Below, in pieces: positions 1 through 6,224 of a stretch of 10,623 nucleotides of DNA. The stretch comes from Phycisphaerales bacterium (lineage in GTDB: Bacteria; Planctomycetota; Phycisphaerae; Sedimentisphaerales; Anaerobacaceae), in assembly GCA_011057845.1 (NCBI GenBank), contig DSDB01000678.1:1-10623 (forward strand). The letters run 5' to 3'. The translations under genes and the position numbers were made by a program. Numbering within the stretch: position 1 is the first letter of the stretch; each line of letters starts with the position of its first letter. Below the pieces are notes generated by a model. That model saw nothing but the letters and a program-made list of their open reading frames with translations, did no database searches and had not been told where the DNA came from.

Positions 1-901
1 CTTCCGGTCCGGTCTTGAACTTGCGGTCCTCAATAATGGCGAAATTGACCCGACCGATGGTCAGGGCCGTGTAGTAGACGCCGATGCCGCGTTCGATGGG
101 GGTCGGGTCATACGGGTCGGGCAGGTGGCTCGTCTGGGCCCGCTCGACCTCCTTGACGTACTCCAGGGGCGCGGCGTACCCCCCATCGTGGCCGGCGCGG
201 GTTTTCGAGAGTCGGCCGCCGTGGCCCCAGAGGTTGGCCTGGCCGACGTCGTGGTCGTCGGGGATGGTCACCGTCGGCGTGTTGCGGATGATCTCGCCGA
301 AATCCCGGCCGAACTTGAGCCAGTAGGCATAATGGCGGAAGTGGTCATAGACCTGGTCGCCGGAGAAGAACAGCAGGTCCGGGTTGATCTTCTTGATATT
401 GGCGACGATGTCGTCGCGGGGGATGTCGCCGCCGTGGCCGGGGTAGATGCTGTTGCCCGTAAAGGCCGCCACGACGATCTCCTCCTTGTCCACGGGGTTG
501 CGCCGGATGGTGCCGTGGTACTGGGCGTCCTTGCCATGACAAACGCGGTAGGTCCAGTCCCGCGTCGAATCCCATTTCTCCACGCGGAACAGGCACGTCC
601 AGCCCTGCTCCACGACGTCGCCTCGGGCGACCTGCTCCCACCGGCCGTTGCGATCAATCTCCAGGCGGCAGAACCGGTCTTCACCGTCCTGGAGGGGGTA
701 GAGCTGGGCATTGAGTTTGAGGATGTTGTTGTGGACCGTGTACAGGGCGAAACAGATGACCTGGTCCCGCGTCACTTGGGGAATGGCCAGCAGGTCCTGG
801 CTCTGCTGAGCCTGCGCTCGCTGCTGGACGGAGCCGAAGCTTGCGCACAGTGAAAAAGCGATCCACGTTGCTATGATTGTCTCGAATTCGGCGGTCTTCA
901 T
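1..901 (-). CDS. PhoD-like metallophosphatase, secreted (3' end outside the window)
   Basis: The frame is open from the ATG at 901 to the left edge (300 codons, no stop), so the C-terminus is missing. An N-terminal hydrophobic stretch (residues 9-23, followed by an AQAQQ region) looks like a signal peptide, so the enzyme is probably exported. Residues about 141-147 (EIVVAAF) open the metallophosphatase fold. Metal-ligand motifs follow: GDQVYDH at 181-187, PDDHDVGQ at 214-221 and EDRKFK at 291-296. These match the PhoD-like alkaline phosphatase/phosphodiesterase family, and the segment TSHLPDPYDPTP (257-268) resembles planctomycete members as I recall them. Residues 35-140 would be an N-terminal beta-sandwich-like domain. 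A GAGGAG ribosome site lies just upstream of 901. The gene follows the nucleotidyltransferase by 19 nt, so it is probably the distal gene of the pyr operon. Family assignment is strong, but the substrate (phosphomonoester or diester, nucleotide or lipid) cannot be read from the sequence. Confidence 0.88.
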   Translation of the reverse strand, partial: MKTAEFETIIATWIAFSLCASFGSVQQRAQAQQSQDLLAIPQVTRDQVICFALYTVHNNILKLNAQLYPLQDGEDRFCRLEIDRNGRWEQVARGDVVEQGWTCLFRVEKWDSTRDWTYRVCHGKDAQYHGTIRRNPVDKEEIVVAAFTGNSIYPGHGGDIPRDDIVANIKKINPDLLFFSGDQVYDHFRHYAYWLKFGRDFGEIIRNTPTVTIPDDHDVGQANLWGHGGRLSKTRAGHDGGYAAPLEYVKEVERAQTSHLPDPYDPTPIERGIGVYYTALTIGRVNFAIIEDRKFKTGPE

Positions 902-920
902 GGTGTCTCCTCTGGCGCGG

Positions 921-1235
921 TCACAGCTCGATTCCCTCCAACTTGACGTTGCGGTGAAAGGGCGTATCAATGAGCGGCCGGCTGGACCATTGCTCCCGGC
1001 TTCGAACAATCGAGCAGAGAACCTGACCACAGGCCCACCCCACTTCATACAGGCGGTGGCGGATCGCATCAATCCGCTCGTCGCTGACGGTTCCATCAAC
1101 CAGGATCAGAAAATCCCAGTCGGACTCCGCGTGCGAGTGCCCGCGCGCCCGCGACCCGTACAGACTGATCTCCGCCCCCGGCCCCACCTCGGCGACAGCC
1201 CGTTTGACTTCCTTCAGCAAGGCGTCTCTTTCCAT
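921..1235 (-). CDS. MNT-type nucleotidyltransferase domain protein
   Basis: This is a 104-residue, single-domain protein of the DNA polymerase beta-like nucleotidyltransferase superfamily. The signature is GSRARG at residues 27-32 followed by SDWDFLIL at 38-45. The Ser packs against the nucleotide triphosphate, and Asp39 and Asp41 would bind the two metals. The usual third carboxylate, on a later strand, is not obvious: the expected place reads QVLCSIV. The tail SREQW...VKLEGIEL is typical of small stand-alone bacterial members, so the protein looks full length. Relatives are often paired with HEPN proteins as toxin-antitoxin or AMP-transferase modules, but no HEPN-like gene sits next to it. 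The start is supported by a GGAG-type ribosome site at 1246-1249. It lies 19 nt after pyrC and 19 nt before the phosphatase, which points to co-transcription. Its target is unknown. Confidence 0.85.
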   Translation of the reverse strand: MERDALLKEVKRAVAEVGPGAEISLYGSRARGHSHAESDWDFLILVDGTVSDERIDAIRHRLYEVGWACGQVLCSIVRSREQWSSRPLIDTPFHRNVKLEGIEL

Positions 1236-1254
1236 ACGCTTCTTTCTCCACCCG

Positions 1255-2586
1255 CTATCGGTCCAGAGTCTGAGCCCTGTTTTCGATTCTACGGTTGTCG
1301 AACCTCACCTCGCCGCCGACGATGGTCATCTCGACCTTGGCCCTGACCTTCCAGCCGTGGTAGGGGCAGTTGCGGCTCTTGGAGCGGAATGTGTTGACAT
1401 CAATAGTGTACCGAGCATCGGGGTCGATAATCGTAACATCGCCCTGCTTGCCTATGCCGAGGGCGCCCTTGTCGACGCCGATGATACGGCCGGGATTGGC
1501 GGCCATCAGGCGTATCAGGGCCGGCCAGTCGAGGAGCCCCGGCTCGATCAGGGCCTTAACGTAGAGACTCAGTGCGCACTCCATGGCCGCGATGCCGAAG
1601 GGCGCGGTGAGGAATTCGAGTTCCTTCTCGCTCTGGAGATGCGGGGCATGGTCGCTGGCGAGCACGTCGATGACGCCGTCGCGGACGGCCTGCCTGAGGG
1701 CCTCGACGTCGGCGGCGCCGCGGATCGGCGGGTTGACCTTGTAATTCGTGTCGTATTCGGCGCAGCAGTCATCGGTCAGCAGCAAATGATGCGGCGTGGC
1801 TTCGCAGGTGATCGGTACGCCCTGGGCCTTGGCAGCGCGGACGATTTCGACGGCTCCGGCCGTGGAGATATGCTGTGCATGGTAGCGCACGGGCAAGCGG
1901 CTCTTCTTGAGCAGTTGGATATCCCGCCACAGCATGGCCTCTTCGGCGAGGCCATCGAGGCCCGGCAGACCCAGAATCGTCGCGTAGTACCCGGCGTTCA
2001 TAACCCCCTGGCCCGCGTAGGCCCGGTCTTCGCAATGCTGGGCGACGACTTGGTCGAACATGGCCGCATACTTCAGCGCCCGGCGCATAACGGAGGCGTC
2101 CTGCACGCCTGAGCCGTCGTCGGTGAAGCCCACGGCCCCGGCCTCGGCCATGAAGCCCATCTCGGCAAGTTCCACGCCCTCGCGGCCCTTCGTGATGGCG
2201 CCCATGGTGTACACGTGCGTTTTTCGGGCCTGGCGACCCTTGCGATGGATGTACTCGACATGGGTCTCGTTGTCGATCGCGGGCTTGGTGTTCGGCATGC
2301 AGACCACGCTGGTGAAGCCTCCGGCCACCGCCGCGGCCGAGCCGCTGGCGATCGTCTCCTCCTCGTCATCGCCGGGTTCGCGGAAATGCACGTGCATATC
2401 GATAAGTCCGGGAACGACGAGCTTACCGGCGGCGTCGATGATCCGCCGTCCGGGCTTGGCGCCGGCGTCGCCGACTCGGCCGACCGCCGCCACCTTGCCG
2501 TCGAGGATCAGCACGTCGCAGATTCCGTCCACACCGTTGGCCGGATCAATGACCCGTCCGTTCCGTATCAGCAATTCGTTGCCCAT
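1255..2586 (-). CDS. pyrC: dihydroorotase (class I)
   Basis: This 443-residue cytoplasmic amidohydrolase catalyses the reversible cyclisation of N-carbamoyl-aspartate to dihydroorotate, the third step of de novo pyrimidine synthesis. The zinc-binding pattern is complete: MHVHFREPG (His65, His67), TDDG (Asp156, the bridging carboxylate of class I enzymes), QHCED (His184), AQHIS (His239) and the catalytic SDHAPH (Asp312). The substrate-binding segments MPNTKPAID (97-105) and KVNPPIR (283-289) are present. The length is normal for the class I (B. subtilis PyrC-like) type. The gene begins 36 nt after pyrB in the same operon, and the products act consecutively. Class I enzymes often associate with aspartate carbamoyltransferase, which fits the gene order. 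All catalytic residues are present, so it should be active. Confidence 0.97.
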   Translation of the reverse strand: MGNELLIRNGRVIDPANGVDGICDVLILDGKVAAVGRVGDAGAKPGRRIIDAAGKLVVPGLIDMHVHFREPGDDEEETIASGSAAAVAGGFTSVVCMPNTKPAIDNETHVEYIHRKGRQARKTHVYTMGAITKGREGVELAEMGFMAEAGAVGFTDDGSGVQDASVMRRALKYAAMFDQVVAQHCEDRAYAGQGVMNAGYYATILGLPGLDGLAEEAMLWRDIQLLKKSRLPVRYHAQHISTAGAVEIVRAAKAQGVPITCEATPHHLLLTDDCCAEYDTNYKVNPPIRGAADVEALRQAVRDGVIDVLASDHAPHLQSEKELEFLTAPFGIAAMECALSLYVKALIEPGLLDWPALIRLMAANPGRIIGVDKGALGIGKQGDVTIIDPDARYTIDVNTFRSKSRNCPYHGWKVRAKVEMTIVGGEVRFDNRRIENRAQTLDR

Positions 2587-2622
2587 GTCCTGCCACCGAA
2601 ATCCATGTATGTATCGTGCGCC

Positions 2623-3582
2623 TCAGGCGCGCTGCGCCGCGGCGTGATTGACCAGGAACAGCACCGCCATCCGCACGGCCACGCCGTTGGTCACCTGCTG
2701 GAGGATAACGCTGTTGGGACCGTCGGCGACCTCACTTTCCACCTCCAGCCCGCGGTTGATCGGCCCGGGGTGCATGACCGTAATGTCCGGTTTGGCCCGT
2801 TTCATGCGCTCGGCGGTCAGGCCAAAGTAGTGCGAATACTCGCGGACCGAGGGAAACGGATTCCCGCCCATCCGCTCGAATTGGATGCGGAGCATGTTCA
2901 CCACATCCACGTGCTCGATGACCTCATCCAGCGAGTAACTGACCTTCACGGGCAACCGGGAGACCTCCGCGGGCATGAGGGTCGGCGGGCCGACAAACGT
3001 CACTTCCGCGCCGAGCTTGGTCATGGCCCACATATCGCTGCGGGCGACCCGGCTGTGGGCGATATCGCCGACAATGGCGATCTTGAGGCCCTCCAGGGTC
3101 CCGCGTTTGCGACGGATGGTGTAGGTATCGAGCAGCGCCTGGGTCGGGTGCTCGCAGTAGCCGTCGCCGGCGTTGACCACACAGGCGTTGATGTTGCGGG
3201 CCAGCAGCTTCGGGGCCCCGGCGGCCTCGTGGCGGATCACGACGATGTCGATGCCGAGGGCTTCGAGGTTGCGGGCCGTATCGAGCAGCGTCTCACCCTT
3301 GCTTACGGAACTGAGCTTCTTCGTGAATTCGACCACATCGGCGCTGAGACGCTGGGCCGCAAGGGTGAAACTGTTGCGAGTGCGCGTGCTATCCTCGAAG
3401 AAGAGATTGACCACCACCTTGCCACGCAGGGGCGGGGCCTTCTTGACGGAGCGTTTGCTGATCTCCTCGAACCCCCGGGCGGTGTCGAGGATGAATGTGA
3501 TCTCCTCCTCGCTGAGTTCCCGCAGTCCGAGCAGGTGTTTGCGTGTCCAGTTGAAATGCCTGCTTTTTCTCTTGAGAGCCAT
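2623..3582 (-). CDS. pyrB: aspartate carbamoyltransferase catalytic subunit
   Basis: This 319-residue enzyme condenses carbamoyl phosphate and aspartate to N-carbamoyl-aspartate, the committed step of UMP synthesis. The carbamoyl-phosphate loop STRTR is at 65-69, the mobile 80s-type loop with SKGE is at 94-97, and RHE is at 117-119. HPTQAL at 145-150, SRVARS at 177-182, Arg232 in LRIQFER, and HPGPINRG at 271-278 complete the active site. The length is normal for a catalytic chain. No regulatory subunit gene (pyrI) is present, so the enzyme is probably a simple trimer or a complex with dihydroorotase, controlled through PyrR and not by the E. coli type of allostery. The start at 3582 has a clear GGAGG ribosome site at 3592-3596, 9 nt upstream. 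pyrR ends 59 nt upstream and pyrC begins 36 nt downstream. Confidence 0.97.
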   Translation of the reverse strand: MALKRKSRHFNWTRKHLLGLRELSEEEITFILDTARGFEEISKRSVKKAPPLRGKVVVNLFFEDSTRTRNSFTLAAQRLSADVVEFTKKLSSVSKGETLLDTARNLEALGIDIVVIRHEAAGAPKLLARNINACVVNAGDGYCEHPTQALLDTYTIRRKRGTLEGLKIAIVGDIAHSRVARSDMWAMTKLGAEVTFVGPPTLMPAEVSRLPVKVSYSLDEVIEHVDVVNMLRIQFERMGGNPFPSVREYSHYFGLTAERMKRAKPDITVMHPGPINRGLEVESEVADGPNSVILQQVTNGVAVRMAVLFLVNHAAAQRA

Positions 3583-3641
3583 CCTGCCTTGCCTCCGCGG
3601 CCGGGCCCGCTGCCGCCGGCCCGCGCCGCCGCACTCAATGC

Positions 3642-4169
3642 CTATTCCACAACGACCTCATCCTTGTCGTCGCATTCGACCAGTCTGACCCGGATACGTT
3701 CATCACCCTTCACATCGGCATGGTATCCCACGTAGTCCGCCTGAATGGGGAACTCGCGCCCGGCTCGCTCGACGAGGACGGCCAGGCGAATCGCTTCGGG
3801 CCTGCCCAGGTCAATCAGTGCGTCCATCGCCGCCCGGGTCGAGCGGCCGGTGAACAGCACATCGTCCACGAGAATGATGAACTTGTCGTCGATGTCGAAT
3901 CCGATCTCCGTCGTGCGAACCTGCGGCTGCCAATGACTTTGCGGGGAATTGAGATCGTCGCGGTAGAGCGTGATATCCAGCGTGCCGGACGGCACCTCGC
4001 GTCCGAGCTTGCCGGCCAGGCACATCGCCAGGCGCTCGCCCAACTGCTCGCCGCGGCTGCGCACCCCGATCACGGCCACATTGGGCTTGGAGCGGGTATC
4101 GGCGGCGATCCGGCTGCACATGTCGTCCAGAATCCGCCCGACCTGCTCGCTGTCGAGGATCGTTTTCAT
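3642..4169 (-). CDS. pyrR: bifunctional pyr operon regulator / uracil phosphoribosyltransferase
   Basis: This 175-residue protein is of PyrR type: a PRTase-fold protein that binds UMP/UTP and, in the characterised family members, pyr mRNA, with weak uracil phosphoribosyltransferase activity. The PRPP loop is VDDVLFTGRST at 101-111. GVRSRG (35-40) and YRDDL (69-73) match the family, as does the tail with ADYVGYH and the repeated acidic ending. I chose the ATG at 4169 because the protein then begins MKTILDSEQV, the normal PyrR length. It also has GAAAGGG about 11 nt upstream, and longer in-frame starts up to 4250 lie on or upstream of the predicted promoter. As first gene of the pyr operon it would autoregulate. 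However, the predicted leader is only about 32 nt, too short for the classical PyrR attenuator. Confidence 0.95.
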   Translation of the reverse strand: MKTILDSEQVGRILDDMCSRIAADTRSKPNVAVIGVRSRGEQLGERLAMCLAGKLGREVPSGTLDITLYRDDLNSPQSHWQPQVRTTEIGFDIDDKFIILVDDVLFTGRSTRAAMDALIDLGRPEAIRLAVLVERAGREFPIQADYVGYHADVKGDERIRVRLVECDDKDEVVVE

Positions 4170-4207
4170 CGTTGAGAATGCCCTTTCATAATCGCAAAAG
4201 CACCGCC

Positions 4208-4236
4208 AGTATACCCCGCGCGCCGCCGCAAGGCAA
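4208..4236 (-). promoter_or_regulatory. sigma70-like promoter of the pyr operon
   Basis: On the minus strand, TTGCCT (-35, positions 4236-4231) and TATACT (-10, positions 4213-4208) are separated by exactly 17 nt. Transcription would start near 4201, giving a leader of about 32 nt before pyrR, with the GAAAGGG ribosome site inside it. No other good minus-strand promoter was seen closer to pyrR. This is a pattern match only. Confidence 0.55.
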
Positions 4237-4316
4237 GGATTGTGGCTCACGGCTCAAAAATCGGCCTTGGACAGGAATACGGAAGGATATTATCACACCC
4301 GCTGGGGCGATTTTGC

Positions 4317-4345
4317 TTGATTCGCAAGACCCTTTCTGCTATGAT
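4317..4345 (+). promoter_or_regulatory. sigma70-like promoter upstream of the protease gene
   Basis: TTGATT at 4317-4322 and TATGAT at 4340-4345 have the optimal 17-nt spacing, predicting a transcription start near 4352. It is the best plus-strand promoter in the divergent region. It argues against translation starts at or before the ATG at 4341, which overlaps the -10 element. Confidence 0.5.
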
Positions 4346-4454
4346 AAAGCCTGCTATATGGAGGTTTGACCAGATTGGCACAGAGAAGGCGGCACCGGGG
4401 GGCGGTGTTGACCCCTGTTACGCCCGCCGGGGCCCCATTACCGGGAATCGACGC

Positions 4455-6185
4455 TTGTTGCCCAGAAACGCCGTATATCTGCTGTTCGCCTTGGTGATGC
4501 CGGCCGTCGTGTGGGCCGATGCATCCACGGTCGGCTTGCAGCCGCAGGGCCTCAACCATATCGGTGTTTATGGTCTGCGCCAGGTGGACCCGAACCTCGA
4601 CGGGTCCGACGTATCCGTCGGTGTCATCAGCCGCAGTGGCACCTACATCGATGGGAAGCCCCAGAATGACTATCGTCCAAGCGTTCTGCATGAGAGCCTG
4701 GCGTCGGCCCGGCTGAGGTTCCACGATGAAGGCCAACTCCCGCCGGGCGTCAGCACCCACTCCACGGCCGTCTGCTCCATCCTGTTCGGCAATGACGCCC
4801 AGGCTTTCAGTGAGGCCCTGGGGTCCTTCCAGTACCAGGGCGTTTTACCGGCCGCCCGAGGCGAGGTCTACGAGTTCTGGCACTTTCTCATGGCCCATGT
4901 GTTCACGCATACCCGGCCGGACGTAGACCTGTTGACTCTGAGCGTCGGCAGCGGGTTTGAGGACTGGTGGACGCGTGGCATCGAATCCATGTGCGAGCAC
5001 TATGGACTGCCGGTCGTCGCCAGCATCGGCAACGGCTACGCGGCGCTTGACCCGCCGCTGTATCCCGGGGCCTCCGCCAACGCCATCGGCGTCGGAGTGG
5101 TCAGTTCCGTTAACAGCGCCGATACGGCGATCTCGCTGGCGAATTTCGCGCTGGCGCATCCGGCCCGATCCAGCGGCGGAACAACCGGCGGCGGACGCTC
5201 CAAGCCCGATATCGTGGCGCCGGGCAACTGTCTGGTCGCCGACGTCAACGACCCCAACCGCTATGAGCCGGCCGGTGACTGGTCCAGTTTTTCCACGCCC
5301 CTGGCCGCGGGCGTCGTCGGAATGTTGATCGAAAGGGCCAAGCGAGACGAAGCCCTCAGTGCGGCCTTGTCGGCAAACGGAGGTAACTGCGTTATCAAAA
5401 GCATCATCATGAACTCCGCCGTCAAGCTGCCCTACTGGCACAAGGGCGCCTTGACGGCCGACGACGACCACACCGCCCCGCTCGATCACGTCCAGGGCGC
5501 CGGGATGATCGACGCGGCAGGCGCCTACGAGCAACTCGTGGCCGGCCGTCATGGGCCCGGCAACGTTCCCGCCGTCGGTTGGGACAGTAATATCCTCGAT
5601 CGCGCGGATCGCGGACTGAGGCTCTATCACCTGACGGTCGAGGAACCGAACAACAAGATCATCGCGGTAACGCTCAACTGGAACCGCCATTTCAAGCGGA
5701 CATATCCCTTCGAGGCCCTGCGCGACAGAGACGCGAACCTGCGCCTGGAGCTGTGGGCCGTGGACCCCACCCGGACAGAACCCGATAGGCTAATCGACTA
5801 TTCCGACAGCCCCGTGGACAATGTGGAGCATCTCTACGTCCGCACCGACCCGAACTACACGCAGTATGAGATCGTTGTTGCATTCAGTGATCTGGACGAC
5901 CCGCGGGCCGTTGTTTCGACCGAGCGCTACGCCCTGGCCTGGAGCGTGCGCGAGGTCTGCGACAGGGACAACCTGTTCTGGCATGATCTGAACGCCGATG
6001 GGGTGGTCAACGAAGCCGATTTCGTCCTATTGCTCAAATACTGGACCGAGAGCATTGAATCGCCCCAGGACTACCAGTTCTGCGACCTCAACGACGACGG
6101 CGTCATCGACGTCAAAGACTTCGAGATGTTGATCAAGAATCTGGATCGCCGGGCCGACTGGTACAGCAAGGCCGCAGCGATGTAA
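4455..6185 (+). CDS. secreted S8 (subtilisin-fold) protein with C-terminal type I dockerin
   Basis: From the TTG at 4455 the protein has 576 residues. A signal peptide (PRN, then AVYLLFALVMPAVVWA) fits cleavage near residue 22. Subtilisin-family landmarks follow: THSTAVCSILFG with His102 as catalytic His, the oxyanion Asn193 in ASIGNGY, KPDIVAPG from 250, and WSSFSTPLAAG with Ser278 as nucleophile, a variant of the usual GTSMATPHVAG. The catalytic Asp is not where expected: the strand usually reading VAVIDTG reads VGVISRSG, with Ser59 in its place. The C-terminus carries two dockerin Ca-binding repeats, DLNADGVVNEAD and DLNDDGVIDVKD. The start is uncertain: the frame is open back to GTG 4242, with an ATG at 4341 inside the promoter. 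TTG 4455 or 4458 gives a compact signal peptide, but the ribosome site is weak (GGGAA). An ATT at 4374 is 9 nt after a GGAGG. Fold and export are confident; proteolytic activity is not. Confidence 0.85.
   Translation: MLPRNAVYLLFALVMPAVVWADASTVGLQPQGLNHIGVYGLRQVDPNLDGSDVSVGVISRSGTYIDGKPQNDYRPSVLHESLASARLRFHDEGQLPPGVSTHSTAVCSILFGNDAQAFSEALGSFQYQGVLPAARGEVYEFWHFLMAHVFTHTRPDVDLLTLSVGSGFEDWWTRGIESMCEHYGLPVVASIGNGYAALDPPLYPGASANAIGVGVVSSVNSADTAISLANFALAHPARSSGGTTGGGRSKPDIVAPGNCLVADVNDPNRYEPAGDWSSFSTPLAAGVVGMLIERAKRDEALSAALSANGGNCVIKSIIMNSAVKLPYWHKGALTADDDHTAPLDHVQGAGMIDAAGAYEQLVAGRHGPGNVPAVGWDSNILDRADRGLRLYHLTVEEPNNKIIAVTLNWNRHFKRTYPFEALRDRDANLRLELWAVDPTRTEPDRLIDYSDSPVDNVEHLYVRTDPNYTQYEIVVAFSDLDDPRAVVSTERYALAWSVREVCDRDNLFWHDLNADGVVNEADFVLLLKYWTESIESPQDYQFCDLNDDGVIDVKDFEMLIKNLDRRADWYSKAAAM
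5985..6143 (+). other. dockerin type I repeat pair (domain within the protease gene)
   Basis: Two 20-residue units, starting at 5985 and 6084, share the EF-hand-like pattern D-L-N-x-D-G-V-(V/I)-(N/D)-x-x-D-F followed by a hydrophobic helix. The Ca ligands D, N, D and the terminal D are present in both. Such pairs are very common at the C-termini of secreted planctomycete proteins, where cohesin partners are often unknown. No cohesin is encoded in this window. Confidence 0.9.
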
Positions 6186-6189
6186 GACC

Positions 6190-6218
6190 TTGACCTGCCG
6201 ATGGCGGGCCGCTATCAT
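6190..6218 (+). promoter_or_regulatory. promoter of the efflux adaptor gene, likely giving a leaderless mRNA
   Basis: TTGACC at 6190-6195 and TATCAT at 6213-6218 are 17 nt apart. Only six bases (ATTCCC) separate the -10 element from the ATG at 6225, so the predicted +1 coincides with the A of the start codon. No Shine-Dalgarno sequence precedes 6225. The -35 box starts five bases after the protease stop codon, leaving no room for a terminator between the genes. Confidence 0.5.
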
Positions 6219-6224
6219 ATTCCC

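Larger units (their letters stand above)
4170..4454. other. divergent intergenic region between pyrR and the protease gene
   Basis: These 285 bases separate two divergent genes and hold the two outward promoters described separately. The part after the rightward promoter (about 4352-4454) would be a long leader of the protease mRNA. It contains a strong GGAGG at 4360-4364 that precedes no ATG in the protease frame. An ATG at 4358 opens only a three-codon frame, and a TTG at 4375, ten bases after GGAGG, opens a 40-codon frame ending at 4497 that overlaps the protease start out of frame. I see no recognisable riboswitch or terminator. Confidence 0.5.

Noticed and set aside
125..853. Long plus-strand open frame of 242 codons opposite the phosphatase gene
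   Set aside because: It is rich in V, A, D and L with no recognisable motif, and lies antisense to a PhoD-like frame with conserved metal-ligand motifs. It is a shadow in GC-rich DNA.
3602..3623. GC-rich inverted repeat in the pyrR-pyrB gap (CGGGCC, 10-base loop, GGCCCG)
   Set aside because: Only 6 bp, no T-run after it, and expected by chance in this GC-rich stretch; not called a terminator or PyrR site.
2215..3735. 506-codon plus-strand open frame across pyrB and into pyrR
   Set aside because: It runs antisense to pyrB and parts of pyrC and pyrR, all with full catalytic motifs, and shows no domain of its own.
4845..5690. 281-codon minus-strand frame inside the protease gene
   Set aside because: Antisense shadow of a gene with clear S8 and dockerin motifs; no motif and no ribosome site of its own.
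6201..6224. ATG 6201 as start of the efflux adaptor
   Set aside because: It lies in the 17-nt spacer of the predicted promoter, has no ribosome site, and adds only eight residues before the membrane anchor region.
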